Assembly (NCBI GenBank): GCA_051859505.1
Contig: JBHYFN010000008.1
Location: 51,007-115,006 of the forward strand
Direction of reading: 5' to 3'
Source: JAFIEN01 sp051859505
GTDB taxonomy: Bacteria > Pseudomonadota > Alphaproteobacteria > Rhodobacterales > Rhodobacteraceae
Length of the DNA: 64,000 bases
Below, piece after piece: positions 34,102-42,370 of the stretch (within the stretch, counting starts at the first letter, position 1; each line of letters begins with the position of its first letter). Below the pieces are notes generated by a model. The model was not told where the DNA came from, made no database searches, and saw only the letters and a list, made by a program, of their open reading frames with translations. Position numbers and translations under genes: made by a program.

Positions 34102-35898
34102 ATGACGGATAGCGACCCTACGGATGCGCAGGGCCGGTCGGAACAGGGCGTGATCGAGCGCCTGTACGACGTTGCCGTAGATCCGACACGGTACGAGGAA
34201 TTGCTGGATCAGTGGGAAGCGCTGATCGCGCCGCAGCGTCTGGCGGCCAATCTCTCGGCCTCGCCTACCCTTGGCCTCGATCAGTTGGCCGGTCATGTCC
34301 AGCGTGCCGATCTTGTGCTTGACCGGGTGATCCTGTCGGGCGAGGCCGATACGCCGGCGGCCCTTCTGGCGCGGATCGACCGGAACGCGGCCTTCGCCGT
34401 CGACGGCACGATGACCGCAGTGGCGGTGAACACGGCCGCGGCCTCGGTTCTGGGGATCACCCAGGGCGGTCGGGTGGCCGATCTTGCCCTGGCCGAGGGC
34501 GAGGCGGCCGAGCTTGTCCGCCAGATCGACGGCCTTCTGCGCAGCAACCGGGCAATCCCCGCCGTGCTGCGGTCACGCTCGGCCCGCACCGACCGGATCA
34601 TCGTCTTTACCCTGCGCGTCGTCCGCCCCGAAACCGCCGCCCCTTTCGTGCTGGCCATCTCTTCGGAACTGACCTGGCCCGCGGGCTTCAGCGAGATGCT
34701 CCGCAACGCCTTCGACCTGACCCAGGCCGAGGCCGAGGTGATGCAGGCCCTGGCCGAAGGGCAGCCGCTGGTCCAGATCGCCGAACAGCGCGGCCGCAGC
34801 GTCGAGACGGTGCGCGCCCAACTCAAGTCGCTGATGTCGAAGACGGAAACCCGCAGCCAGGCGGAACTGGTGCGCCTGACCCTGTCGACGATGGAAATGG
34901 CGCTGTTTTCCGATGCCGCCGCCGAAGAGGCCCCGGAATCCTCGATCGGCATGGGCCGGCTTGAACCCCGCCCTTTCCAGACGATCACGCGGCCGGACGG
35001 GCGGCGGCTTGATTACCTCGTCCTTGGCGATCCCGAAGGGCGGCCCTGCCTGTTCCTGCCGCTGGATTACGGCCTGGTCCGCTGGCCCGCCAGCGCCGAG
35101 GCCGAGGCCGAGCGGCGCGGGATCAAGGTCATCGTGCCGGTGCGCCCGGGCTATGGCGCCTCGACCAGCCTGCCGCGCGGCCTGCCCTATATCGAGACGA
35201 TCGTGGACGACATCACCGCCCTGCTTGACCATCACGGGCTGGCGGATCAACCGGTGCCCTGCATCAGCCTCGGGGGCGACAGCTACATCGCTTTCCGGAT
35301 GAACGCGAGCCACCCGGGGCGGCTCAAAGCGCTGATCTGCTGCGCGGGCGTGCTGCCCTTCACCAGACCGATCCAGTACGAGCGGATGGACAAATGGCAC
35401 CGCTTCATCCTGGCCGGCGCGCGCTATACGCCGCATCTGTTGCCCTTCATGGTCAAGGCGGGCTTCGCCCTTGCCCGCCGTCTTGGCAAACGCGGCTTCG
35501 TTCATGCCGTCTATGGCAAGAGCCGCGCCGATGTGGCCACCTTCGAGATCGACGAGGTCTATGAGGCCATGGTCTGCGGGTCCGACGTCTCGCTGTCCGA
35601 GACGCATTCCGCCCATGATGCCTTTGCCCGCGAAGTCATCGCCCATGAGACCGGCGACTGGTCGACCGAGGTCGAGATCCTGCGCCAGGGCCCGCCGGTG
35701 CATTTCCTCAACGGTCTGCAGGATCCGCAAGTGCCCCCCGGCACGCTCGAGGAATTCCGCCAGGATCATCCCTGGATCGACTTCCGGGTCTACCCGGATG
35801 CCGGGCAATTGCTGTTCTTCCTGAAATGGCGCGATGTGCTCGGCCTGCTCGAAACCTATCTCGAGCCGTCGAAATCCAAGGTCGAAAAGCCCTCCTGA
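34102..35898 (+). CDS. LuxR-type HTH regulator fused to a degenerate alpha/beta hydrolase
   Basis: A 598-residue protein with three parts. Residues about 90-190 form a PAS-like segment (FAVDGTMTAVAVNTAAASVLG). A LuxR/GerE helix-turn-helix lies at 204-263 (LTQAEAEVMQALAEG, GRSVETVRAQLKSLMSKT). An alpha/beta-hydrolase domain covers about 295-590. In the hydrolase the elbow is GGDSY with Ser394 and the acid is Asp541 in LQDPQVPP. Where the catalytic His is expected (DAGHxLFF-type end) the protein has DAGQLLFF, Gln569. It is therefore probably a ligand-sensing rather than catalytic domain. No signal peptide. Confidence 0.85.
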   Translation: MTDSDPTDAQGRSEQGVIERLYDVAVDPTRYEELLDQWEALIAPQRLAANLSASPTLGLDQLAGHVQRADLVLDRVILSGEADTPAALLARIDRNAAFAVDGTMTAVAVNTAAASVLGITQGGRVADLALAEGEAAELVRQIDGLLRSNRAIPAVLRSRSARTDRIIVFTLRVVRPETAAPFVLAISSELTWPAGFSEMLRNAFDLTQAEAEVMQALAEGQPLVQIAEQRGRSVETVRAQLKSLMSKTETRSQAELVRLTLSTMEMALFSDAAAEEAPESSIGMGRLEPRPFQTITRPDGRRLDYLVLGDPEGRPCLFLPLDYGLVRWPASAEAEAERRGIKVIVPVRPGYGASTSLPRGLPYIETIVDDITALLDHHGLADQPVPCISLGGDSYIAFRMNASHPGRLKALICCAGVLPFTRPIQYERMDKWHRFILAGARYTPHLLPFMVKAGFALARRLGKRGFVHAVYGKSRADVATFEIDEVYEAMVCGSDVSLSETHSAHDAFAREVIAHETGDWSTEVEILRQGPPVHFLNGLQDPQVPPGTLEEFRQDHPWIDFRVYPDAGQLLFFLKWRDVLGLLETYLEPSKSKVEKPS

Positions 35899-35908
35899 AG
35901 GCCGCAAT

Positions 35909-35924
35909 TACCCCATTTGGGGTA
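35909..35924 (+). promoter_or_regulatory. TACCCCA/TGGGGTA palindrome
   Basis: Perfect 7-nt arms around TT, 11 nt after the LuxR/hydrolase stop. Resembles binding sites of LuxR-type regulators in size and symmetry; a matching shorter palindrome lies upstream of that gene. Confidence 0.4.
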
Positions 35925-36092
35925 TGACAGGCCGCTGCGACTCGGCCTAACGTCAGGCCATTAAGACGATTTGTTTCAATAGCCCTCGGGCAAACAAATA
36001 ACAGATCCGTCGGGGGTGGAGGTGAGTGGCCGCAACCGACAGCTTTTCAGATCAGCCGGGATACCGGCGCAGGTGACGGCAGGCGACTGGCA

Positions 36093-36302
36093 ATGATGCG
36101 ACCATATTCACGTGTCAAACAGGAGCCTGCCGCGCTTGTCATCGGCAAAAGCGGCACGGCCAGTCTTGTGGTGATCGGGCGGGATCTGCGGGTGCTGGCC
36201 CTGCATGGTCTCTTGACCTGGCGCAGAAGGGTTGACCCCCTGTTCGACCGCCCGTCCCCATCCCTCGCAGAGCTGCATCCCCTGCCCGCCGATCCGGCCT
36301 GA
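36093..36302 (+). CDS. doubtful small ORF
   Basis: 69 codons (MMRPYSRVKQEPAALVIGKS at the start) ending 19 nt before the convergent recN stop. The central VVIGRDLRVLALHGLLTW reads like a plausible hydrophobic core, and codon use is GC3-rich like real genes. There is no clear ribosome site and no family I recognise. It could be a remnant of a gene once controlled by the upstream palindrome. Confidence 0.25.
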   Translation: MMRPYSRVKQEPAALVIGKSGTASLVVIGRDLRVLALHGLLTWRRRVDPLFDRPSPSLAELHPLPADPA

Positions 36303-36320
36303 CCCCTTCGGGCGGGCGGC

Positions 36321-37982
36321 TCAGGCGGCGTTTGCCCCCTGCAACAGCACCAAAGCCGCGCCGCGGGCCGCCTCTGTCACCGTGTCACCGGCCAGCATCC
36401 GGGCGATCTCGTCCACCCGGCCCGCCGCATCCAGCGCCACCACGCGCGAGGTTGTCTGCGCTCCGGTCACCGATTTCTCGACCCGCCAGTGATGCGCGCC
36501 CAGCGCCGCCACCTGCGGGCTGTGGGTCACGACAAGCACCTGCCCCGCCTCGGCCAGTGCCGCCAGCCGCCGGCCCACGGCATCGGCCGTCGCCCCGCCC
36601 ACGCCGCGGTCGATCTCGTCGAAGATCAGGGTCACGCCCGATGTGCCCTTTGCCAGACAGACCTTGAGCGCCAAAAGGAACCGGCTCAGCTCGCCGCCCG
36701 AGGCGATCCGGTTCAGTGCCCCGGAGGGTGCGCCGGGATTGGTGGCCACTTCAAAGGTGATCTGGTCCACCCCCTCGGGCCCGGCCTCGGCGGCCTCGAG
36801 GCTGACGGCGAAGACCGCGCGCTCCATGCGCAGGGGCGCAAGTTCGCTTGCCATCGCCGCCTCGAGCGCGGCGGCAGACCGGCGGCGGAGCGCCGTCAGC
36901 GCCTCGGCCGCCGCCATATAGGCGCGGTCCGCCTCGGCCAGCTCCGCCTCGATCCGGGCCGCATCCGCGCCCGAGCGGTCAAGCGTGGCCAGCCGCGCGC
37001 GCAGATCCTCGGCGCAGGCGGCAAGGTCGTCGGGGGCCACCCCGTGCTTGCGCGCCAGCGCGCGGATCGCGAAAAGGCGCTCTTCGGCGGCCTCTAGCTG
37101 GCGGGGGTCGAAATCCATCGCCTCGAGGCAATCGCGCACGCCCTGTTCGGCCTCGCCCAGCGCGTCGATGGCGCGCGACAGCGCCTCGATCGGTGCCTCG
37201 AGCCGGCCCTCGGCCGCGCCCGAAGCCGCCTCGAGCCAGCGCAGCGCATCCGTGACCAGCCGCTCGGCCCCGTCCGAGGACAGCGCCCCCGCCGCCCGCG
37301 CAAGGTCGTCGCCGATCCGGGCCGCCGCCTGCATCCGGCGCCGGGTGGCGTCAAGCTCGGCCTCTTCGCCCGGGCGCGGGTCCAGCTTGTCCAGCTCGGC
37401 CACGGCATGGCGCAGGAAATCCTCTTCGGCCAGAAGGGCGGCGCGCGCCTCGGCCGCCGCCTTGCGCGCCGCCTCGGCCCGCCGCCGCGCCGTCCAGGCC
37501 GACCGGACCTCGGCCAGCTGCGGATCGGCCCCGGCAAAGGCATCCAGCAGCGCCCGGTGGCCCCTGGGGTTCAGAAGGCCGCGGTCGTCATGCTGCCCAT
37601 GCAGCTCGACCAGCGTGTCAGAGAGGGCGCGCAGGATCTCGCCACTGGCGCGGCGGTCGTTGATCCAGGCGGCCTTGCGCCCGTCACGCGCATTGACCCG
37701 CCGCAGGATCAGCCCGTCCCCGACATCGAACCCCGCCTCCTGCAGGATCGCCTCGGCCGCATGGCCCTCCGGCAGGTCGAACACCGCCGTCACCTCGCCC
37801 TGCTCGGCGCCGGCCCGCACAAGATCCGCCCGCCCGCGCCAGCCCAGGACAAAGCCCAGCGCATCGAGCAGGATCGACTTGCCGGCCCCCGTCTCTCCGG
37901 TCAGGACGTTCAGGCCGGGCTGAAAGGAAAGCTCCAGCCGGTCGATGATGAGAAGGTCGCGGATCTCGAGCAGGCGAAGCAT
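36321..37982 (-). CDS. recN: DNA repair protein RecN
   Basis: A 553-residue SMC-like ATPase for double-strand break repair. Walker A is in GETGAGKSILLDALG (residues about 28-42), a coiled-coil arm rich in Ala/Arg/Glu lies between, and the C-terminal ATPase half has ASGGELSRFLLALK (signature motif), TLIFDEIDRGVGG (Walker B) and VTHSPQVAALG. MLRLLEIRDLLIIDRLEL fixes the start at 37982; the longer frame to 38039 is rejected. It lies downstream of bamD on the same strand with a 146-nt gap, the usual order lpxC-bamD-recN. Confidence 0.97.
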   Translation of the reverse strand: MLRLLEIRDLLIIDRLELSFQPGLNVLTGETGAGKSILLDALGFVLGWRGRADLVRAGAEQGEVTAVFDLPEGHAAEAILQEAGFDVGDGLILRRVNARDGRKAAWINDRRASGEILRALSDTLVELHGQHDDRGLLNPRGHRALLDAFAGADPQLAEVRSAWTARRRAEAARKAAAEARAALLAEEDFLRHAVAELDKLDPRPGEEAELDATRRRMQAAARIGDDLARAAGALSSDGAERLVTDALRWLEAASGAAEGRLEAPIEALSRAIDALGEAEQGVRDCLEAMDFDPRQLEAAEERLFAIRALARKHGVAPDDLAACAEDLRARLATLDRSGADAARIEAELAEADRAYMAAAEALTALRRRSAAALEAAMASELAPLRMERAVFAVSLEAAEAGPEGVDQITFEVATNPGAPSGALNRIASGGELSRFLLALKVCLAKGTSGVTLIFDEIDRGVGGATADAVGRRLAALAEAGQVLVVTHSPQVAALGAHHWRVEKSVTGAQTTSRVVALDAAGRVDEIARMLAGDTVTEAARGAALVLLQGANAA

Positions 37983-38128
37983 GTCGGGCCCTGAGGGGAT
38001 GGCGAAGGAACGGCGCGAGTCGCCGGGGCGATGGCCCAAGTATAGCGGCCCTGCGGCCCGTTACCACCAGATGCGCGACACCGGCCCCCGGATGCCGACA
38101 CCCCAGCCGGCGGCCCGGCAGGCGCGGA

Positions 38129-39061
38129 TCAAAGCCACTCGCCCCGGATCACCTGACGATAGATCGCCGCAAGCCAGTTGTCGCCCGCGGCCTCGGGCCG
38201 AAGGCCGCGTCCGGTCAGCAGGGCGAAACTGTCGGCATACCAGTCGGTCGACTGGAAGTTGTAGCCCAGGATCGCGCCGGCCGACTGCGCCTCTTCCACA
38301 AGCCCGAGCGAGAGATAGGCCTCGACCAGGCGGTGCAGCGCTTCGGGCGTGTGGCTGGTGGTCTGGAAATCCTCGACCACGACGCGGAACCGGTTGATCG
38401 CCGAGGTATAATGCCCGCGCCGCAGGTAGTAGCGCCCGATCTCCATTTCCTTGGCGGCCAGGTGATCGAAGGCCAGATCGAATTTCAGGATCGAAGGCGC
38501 CACATATTCGCTGTCGGGATAGGTCTCGATCAGCACGCGAAAGGCCTGCAGGGCCTGAAAGGTCAGGCCCTGATCCCGGCCCACATCGTCGATCTGGTCG
38601 TAATAGGAGAGCGCCAGAAGGTATTGCGCATAGGCGGCATCCTCATCGGCGGGATAGAAGTCGATGAAGCGCTGTGCGGCGGCCCGGCTGTTGGGATAGT
38701 CCCGCGCCCGGTGATAGGCGAAAGCCTGCATGATCAGGCCGCGCTTGGCCCAGGAGGAATAGGGGTAAAGGCGCTCGATCTCGCCGAAATAGAAGGCGGC
38801 GTCGCCGCTGCGGCCGCGTTCAAGCTCGAATTCGCCGCGCTGAAAGATCTCGTCGGGGGCGTAGTTGTCGAGCGCGGCCTGCGGCCGGCCGTCAAAGGCG
38901 CCACAGCCCGCGACAACGGCAAGAGACAGAAGAGCCGCGCCGAGGAGGGCCCTGACCCCGGCTTGCGGGCGGCCCCCGACCTGGTCCTGACCCTGGTCCT
39001 GAACCCGATCCTGCCTCCGATCCTGCCACGGCCGGACTGTTCTTGCCTTCCCGTCGTTCAC
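38129..39061 (-). CDS. bamD: outer membrane assembly lipoprotein BamD
   Basis: A 310-residue BamD (ComL) of the BAM complex that inserts beta-barrel proteins. A lipobox LAVVAGCG puts the lipidated Cys near residue 53, followed by five TPR-like repeats (GRSGDAAFYFGEIERLYPYS, YPNSRAAAQRFIDFYPAD, ILKFDLAFDHLAAKEMEIG). GTG at 39061 is the only in-frame start that leaves a signal peptide, making an unusually long n-region of about 35 residues with QD repeats (DRRQDRVQDQGQDQ). Between lpxC and recN. Confidence 0.93.
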   Translation of the reverse strand: MNDGKARTVRPWQDRRQDRVQDQGQDQVGGRPQAGVRALLGAALLSLAVVAGCGAFDGRPQAALDNYAPDEIFQRGEFELERGRSGDAAFYFGEIERLYPYSSWAKRGLIMQAFAYHRARDYPNSRAAAQRFIDFYPADEDAAYAQYLLALSYYDQIDDVGRDQGLTFQALQAFRVLIETYPDSEYVAPSILKFDLAFDHLAAKEMEIGRYYLRRGHYTSAINRFRVVVEDFQTTSHTPEALHRLVEAYLSLGLVEEAQSAGAILGYNFQSTDWYADSFALLTGRGLRPEAAGDNWLAAIYRQVIRGEWL

Positions 39062-39163
39062 CGCGCCTCGCCACCGTTTCTACCGGACGGTCGCACCGCC
39101 ACCGATTTGCAACGGGTCTAGCACGGATTTTCAGGAGGCAAAACGCACAAATCTGCGCCCGCC

Positions 39164-39211
39164 AATCCTGTTGCCAGTTGATCCTGTTGCCCGATGATCC
39201 TGCCGGTTGCC
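39164..39211. repeat. 16-nt tandem array between lpxC and bamD
   Basis: Three imperfect 16-nt units: AATCCTGTTGCCAGTT, GATCCTGTTGCCCGAT, GATCCTGCCGGTTGCC. It lies between the lpxC stop (39235) and the bamD start. Confidence 0.65.
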
Positions 39212-39234
39212 TGTCGCCCCGACGCCTGCGGCGC

Positions 39235-40218
39235 TCAGGCCACCCGGCCCAGATCGCGCAGCGTCAGCCCCTGCCCCGGCAGCCTTGCCCCGATATCGCC
39301 ATCGGCCCGCACCATGCGCCAGGCCGTCGGATCGGCAAAGAGCGCGCGCAGCAGCCGGTTGGTGATCGCATGGCCCGCACGCCGGCCGGTATAGCGCCCA
39401 AGGATCGGCGCGCCGGCCGTGGCCAGATCGCCCAGCGCATCCAGCATCTTGTGGCGCACAGCCTCGTCGGGATGGCGCAGGCCGCCCGGGGTCAGCACCT
39501 CGCCGCCATTGACGACCACGGCATTTTCCAGCGTGCCGCCAAGGGCCAGCCCCTGCGCCCGCATCGCCTCGACATCGGCGCTGCGGCAGAAGGTGCGGCT
39601 GTCGCAAAGATCGCGCAGGAAGGCGCCGTTGCGCAGGTCAAGGACGCGCGCCTGATGCCCGATGGCGGCATCGGCAAAGTCGATCTCGAAATCGATCTGC
39701 AGGCTCGTGGCGGGCGAGAGGCTGGCACCGGCCTCGCCCTCGGTCACGGTGACCTCGCGCAGGATCTCGATCACCTCGAGCTGCATCGGCTGGCTGCGCA
39801 GCCCCGCCCGCAGGAAGCCGCGCATGAAATCGGCCGAGCTTCCGTCCATGATCGGCACTTCGGGGCCATCGATCTCGACCGTCGCGTCATGCAGGCCGGT
39901 GCCCGAAAGCGCGGCCATCAGATGTTCGATGGTCGACACGCTGTCGCCCTCGGCATTGGCGATCCGGGTGTTGAGCGGCGAGACGATGACATTCTGCCAA
40001 AGCGCCGGCAGCGGCGTGCCCGCCGCCCCTGCATCGGTCCTGCGGAACAGGATGCCCTGCCCGGCGGCGGCCGGCAGGACACGGATCCGGGCCATCCGCC
40101 CGGTATGAAGGCCGACGCCCTGAAACTCGACGACTTCGGCAAGCGTCGCGCGCAGGAAGGGGCTCCTGCGCGGCGTGACGCTGCTGCGACGCGGGTTGCG
40201 ATTTGGTACTGCACGCAC
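39235..40218 (-). CDS. lpxC: UDP-3-O-acyl-N-acetylglucosamine deacetylase
   Basis: A 327-residue LpxC, committed step of lipid A synthesis, zinc dependent. Visible: VEFQGVGLHTG, zinc ligand His99 in STIEHLMAALSG, PIMDGSSADF, SRTFCRSADVEAMRAQGLALG, and VRHKMLDALGDL with the second His and Asp, then GRRAGHAITNRLLRAL with the catalytic His. About 20 residues longer than E. coli LpxC, mainly at the basic N-terminus. It lies downstream of ftsZ in the dcw cluster, as in most Gram-negatives. Confidence 0.96.
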   Translation of the reverse strand: MRAVPNRNPRRSSVTPRRSPFLRATLAEVVEFQGVGLHTGRMARIRVLPAAAGQGILFRRTDAGAAGTPLPALWQNVIVSPLNTRIANAEGDSVSTIEHLMAALSGTGLHDATVEIDGPEVPIMDGSSADFMRGFLRAGLRSQPMQLEVIEILREVTVTEGEAGASLSPATSLQIDFEIDFADAAIGHQARVLDLRNGAFLRDLCDSRTFCRSADVEAMRAQGLALGGTLENAVVVNGGEVLTPGGLRHPDEAVRHKMLDALGDLATAGAPILGRYTGRRAGHAITNRLLRALFADPTAWRMVRADGDIGARLPGQGLTLRDLGRVA

Positions 40219-40379
40219 GGAGGCTGCTTCCTCGAAACTGTTAATTCTTTGTTGAGGTCCGGGATAAGCGGCCCCGGGCCCGGGCTCAACTCACAGATTG
40301 CGACGCTTTGAAACAAGCCGCCGCAGCGCAGCATGAACCGCGGGCCCTGCCTTCACGACGGCACACAACGCCTTGTATG

Positions 40380-40411
40380 GAAAAGAAAAGAGCCACCCAA
40401 AGGTGGCTCTT
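40380..40411 (-). terminator. ftsZ intrinsic terminator
   Basis: On the minus strand a perfect 10-bp stem AAGAGCCACC/GGTGGCTCTT (40411-40402 with 40397-40388) with a 4-nt loop is followed by TTTTCTTTTC. It lies 28 nt after the ftsZ stop, so lpxC needs its own promoter in 40219-40380. Confidence 0.9.
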
Positions 40412-40438
40412 GTCCTTCACGTCAAATGTGACGTGCTG

Positions 40439-42199
40439 TCAGTTTGCCTGACGCCGCAGGAAGGCCGGGATCTCGATCCTTTCCTGATCCGGGTCGACCG
40501 GAGCGTCGTCCTGCGCCGCCGAAACCTGCGGTTCGGGGCGCATCCGCGGCTGCTGACGCGGCGGGCTCTGGGGCTGTTCGGAGGGCTGGCCGATCATCCG
40601 GGTGATGAAGTTGTTGATCCCCGAACGGGCCTTCTCGGGCTCGGCGCGGGGCGCCTGACGCGGCTCGGCCGCGCGCGATTCAGGCGAACGGGCCTCGGGC
40701 ATCCGGCCGGCCGCGGCGCGCAGACGCTCCAGCGCCTCGGGCGACGGGGTCACGCCACGGCCCTGCTGCGGGCGGGGCGCGACGAAGCTGCCGGGATCGG
40801 CCGCCCGCGGGGCCGGTTCCTGCCGGGCGGTATAGGCCGGCGGCGGCAGGCCGTCATCCTGGGCATAGACCTCGGCCGCGTCGTAGCCGTGGTCCTGATC
40901 CGCATAGTCGTCATACTCCGCGCTTGCGGGCTGGGCGTCATAGCCGTCCTCTTCGTCAAAGAGGCTCGGTTCGGGCGCCTGCCGGGCTGCGAAGTCCGGG
41001 GCCTGCTGCACCTGCGCACGGCGGGCCTGCGCCGCGGCGGCATGCATCGGCGCCGCAGCGGCTGCGGCATGCATCGGCTGAGACGCCGGCTGAGACATCG
41101 GGCGCGACGGAGCGGCAGCGGGGCTGCGCGCAGCGGCGGCCATCGGCGCTTCGGCCTGTTCCTCGGCGCTGACACGGTCGCGCAGCGGGGCGGCCATCGA
41201 GCGGCGCGGCACCGGCACTTCGGTCGTCTTGGCCACCGCGTCGATCCCCGTCGCCACGACCGAGACGCGCATCCGTCCCTCCATCGAGGTGTCGAGGGTG
41301 GAGCCCACGATGATATTGGCCTCGGGATCCACCTTCTCGCGGATCTTGTTGGCCGCCTCGTCCAGTTCGAACAGGGTCAGGTCATAGCCGCCGGTGATGT
41401 TGATCAGGACACCGCGCGCCCCTTCGAGGCTGATCTCGTCCAGAAGCGGGTTGGCGATGGCCTTTTCGGCGGCCTGCACGGCGCGATCTTCGCCATCGGC
41501 CTCGCCCGTGCCCATCATCGCCTTGCCCATCTCGTCCATCACGGCGCGGACATCGGCGAAATCGAGGTTGATCAGGCCGGGCCGGACCATCAGGTCGGTC
41601 ACGCCCTTGACGCCCTGATAGAGCACATCGTCGGCCAGCGCGAAGGCTTCGCTGAAGGTGGTGTTCTCGTTGGCCAGCCGGAAGAGGTTCTGGTTGGGAA
41701 TGATGATCAGCGTATCGACGACCTTCTGCAGCGCCTCGATCCCGTCATCGGCCTGCCGCATCCGCTTGCCGCCCTCGAACTGGAACGGCTTGGTCACGAC
41801 GCCGACGGTCAGCACGCCCAGCTCGCGCGCGGCCTGCGCGATGATCGGGGCGGCCCCGGTGCCGGTGCCGCCGCCCATGCCGGCGGTGATGAAGCACATA
41901 TGCGCCCCGGCCAGATGATCGACGATCTGCTCGATGCTTTCCTCGGCCGCGGCCGCGCCCACGGGCGGGCGTGCACCGGCGCCAAGGCCCTCGGTCACTT
42001 TCACGCCCATCTGGATCTTGGCGGGCGCATGGGATTGGGCCAGCGCCTGGGCATCGGTATTGGCGACGACGAATTCGACCCCGTCGAGCGCCTTCTCGAT
42101 CATGTTGTTGACTGCATTGCCGCCGGCGCCGCCCACGCCGAAGACGGTGATCCGGGGCTTGAGGTCCTCATGACCCGGCAAGGAGAGATTGAGTGCCAT
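40439..42199 (-). CDS. ftsZ: cell division protein FtsZ
   Basis: A 586-residue tubulin homologue forming the Z ring. The GTP-binding box GGGTGTG is at residues 110-116 (GMGGGTGTGAAP), with GVGGAGGNAVNNM at 21-33 and the NTDAQAL loop. After the polymerising core (to about 320) comes a very long Ala/Pro/Gln/Met-rich linker of about 240 residues, then the C-terminal peptide IEIPAFLRRQAN, which binds FtsA and other partners. Long linkers are usual in alphaproteobacteria. The start at 42199 gives the normal MALNLSLP; the frame to 42244 is rejected. Confidence 0.97.
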   Translation of the reverse strand: MALNLSLPGHEDLKPRITVFGVGGAGGNAVNNMIEKALDGVEFVVANTDAQALAQSHAPAKIQMGVKVTEGLGAGARPPVGAAAAEESIEQIVDHLAGAHMCFITAGMGGGTGTGAAPIIAQAARELGVLTVGVVTKPFQFEGGKRMRQADDGIEALQKVVDTLIIIPNQNLFRLANENTTFSEAFALADDVLYQGVKGVTDLMVRPGLINLDFADVRAVMDEMGKAMMGTGEADGEDRAVQAAEKAIANPLLDEISLEGARGVLINITGGYDLTLFELDEAANKIREKVDPEANIIVGSTLDTSMEGRMRVSVVATGIDAVAKTTEVPVPRRSMAAPLRDRVSAEEQAEAPMAAAARSPAAAPSRPMSQPASQPMHAAAAAAPMHAAAAQARRAQVQQAPDFAARQAPEPSLFDEEDGYDAQPASAEYDDYADQDHGYDAAEVYAQDDGLPPPAYTARQEPAPRAADPGSFVAPRPQQGRGVTPSPEALERLRAAAGRMPEARSPESRAAEPRQAPRAEPEKARSGINNFITRMIGQPSEQPQSPPRQQPRMRPEPQVSAAQDDAPVDPDQERIEIPAFLRRQAN

Positions 42200-42299
42200 C
42201 GCTGTCCGCCTGCTGTTATGGGCCCGTCCCGCCGGGCTTTTCACCTTGTTTACACAACCCTACCGGGCCTGATCGCCATCGTCACGGAAAAAACGACCG

Positions 42300-42323
42300 A
42301 TTTCTACCAAATATGGCAGAAAT
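42300..42323. promoter_or_regulatory. AT-rich inverted repeat between ftsA and ftsZ
   Basis: Arms ATTTCTACCA (42300-42309) and TGGCAGAAAT (42314-42323), one mismatch, spacer AATA. On the minus strand it is followed 5 nt later by TTTTTT, so it may be a weak ftsA terminator or a regulator site in the ftsZ promoter region (42200-42370). Confidence 0.5.
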
Positions 42324-42370
42324 ATCGGGTGCTTTCCCATGATTTCGGCCAATCGGCAAGATCTTGCGTA

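Larger units (their letters stand above)
35899..36320. other. intergenic region with palindromes and a doubtful small ORF
   Basis: About 420 nt between the LuxR/hydrolase gene and recN. It holds the TACCCCA/TGGGGTA palindrome, an ATTTGTTT/AAACAAAT inverted repeat (35969-35976 and 35992-35999) in a locally AT-richer patch, and one doubtful 69-codon ORF at 36093. Confidence 0.55.

Noticed and set aside
36093..36302. Treating the 69-codon ORF as a confident gene
   Set aside because: No ribosome site and no family; kept only as a low-confidence entry.
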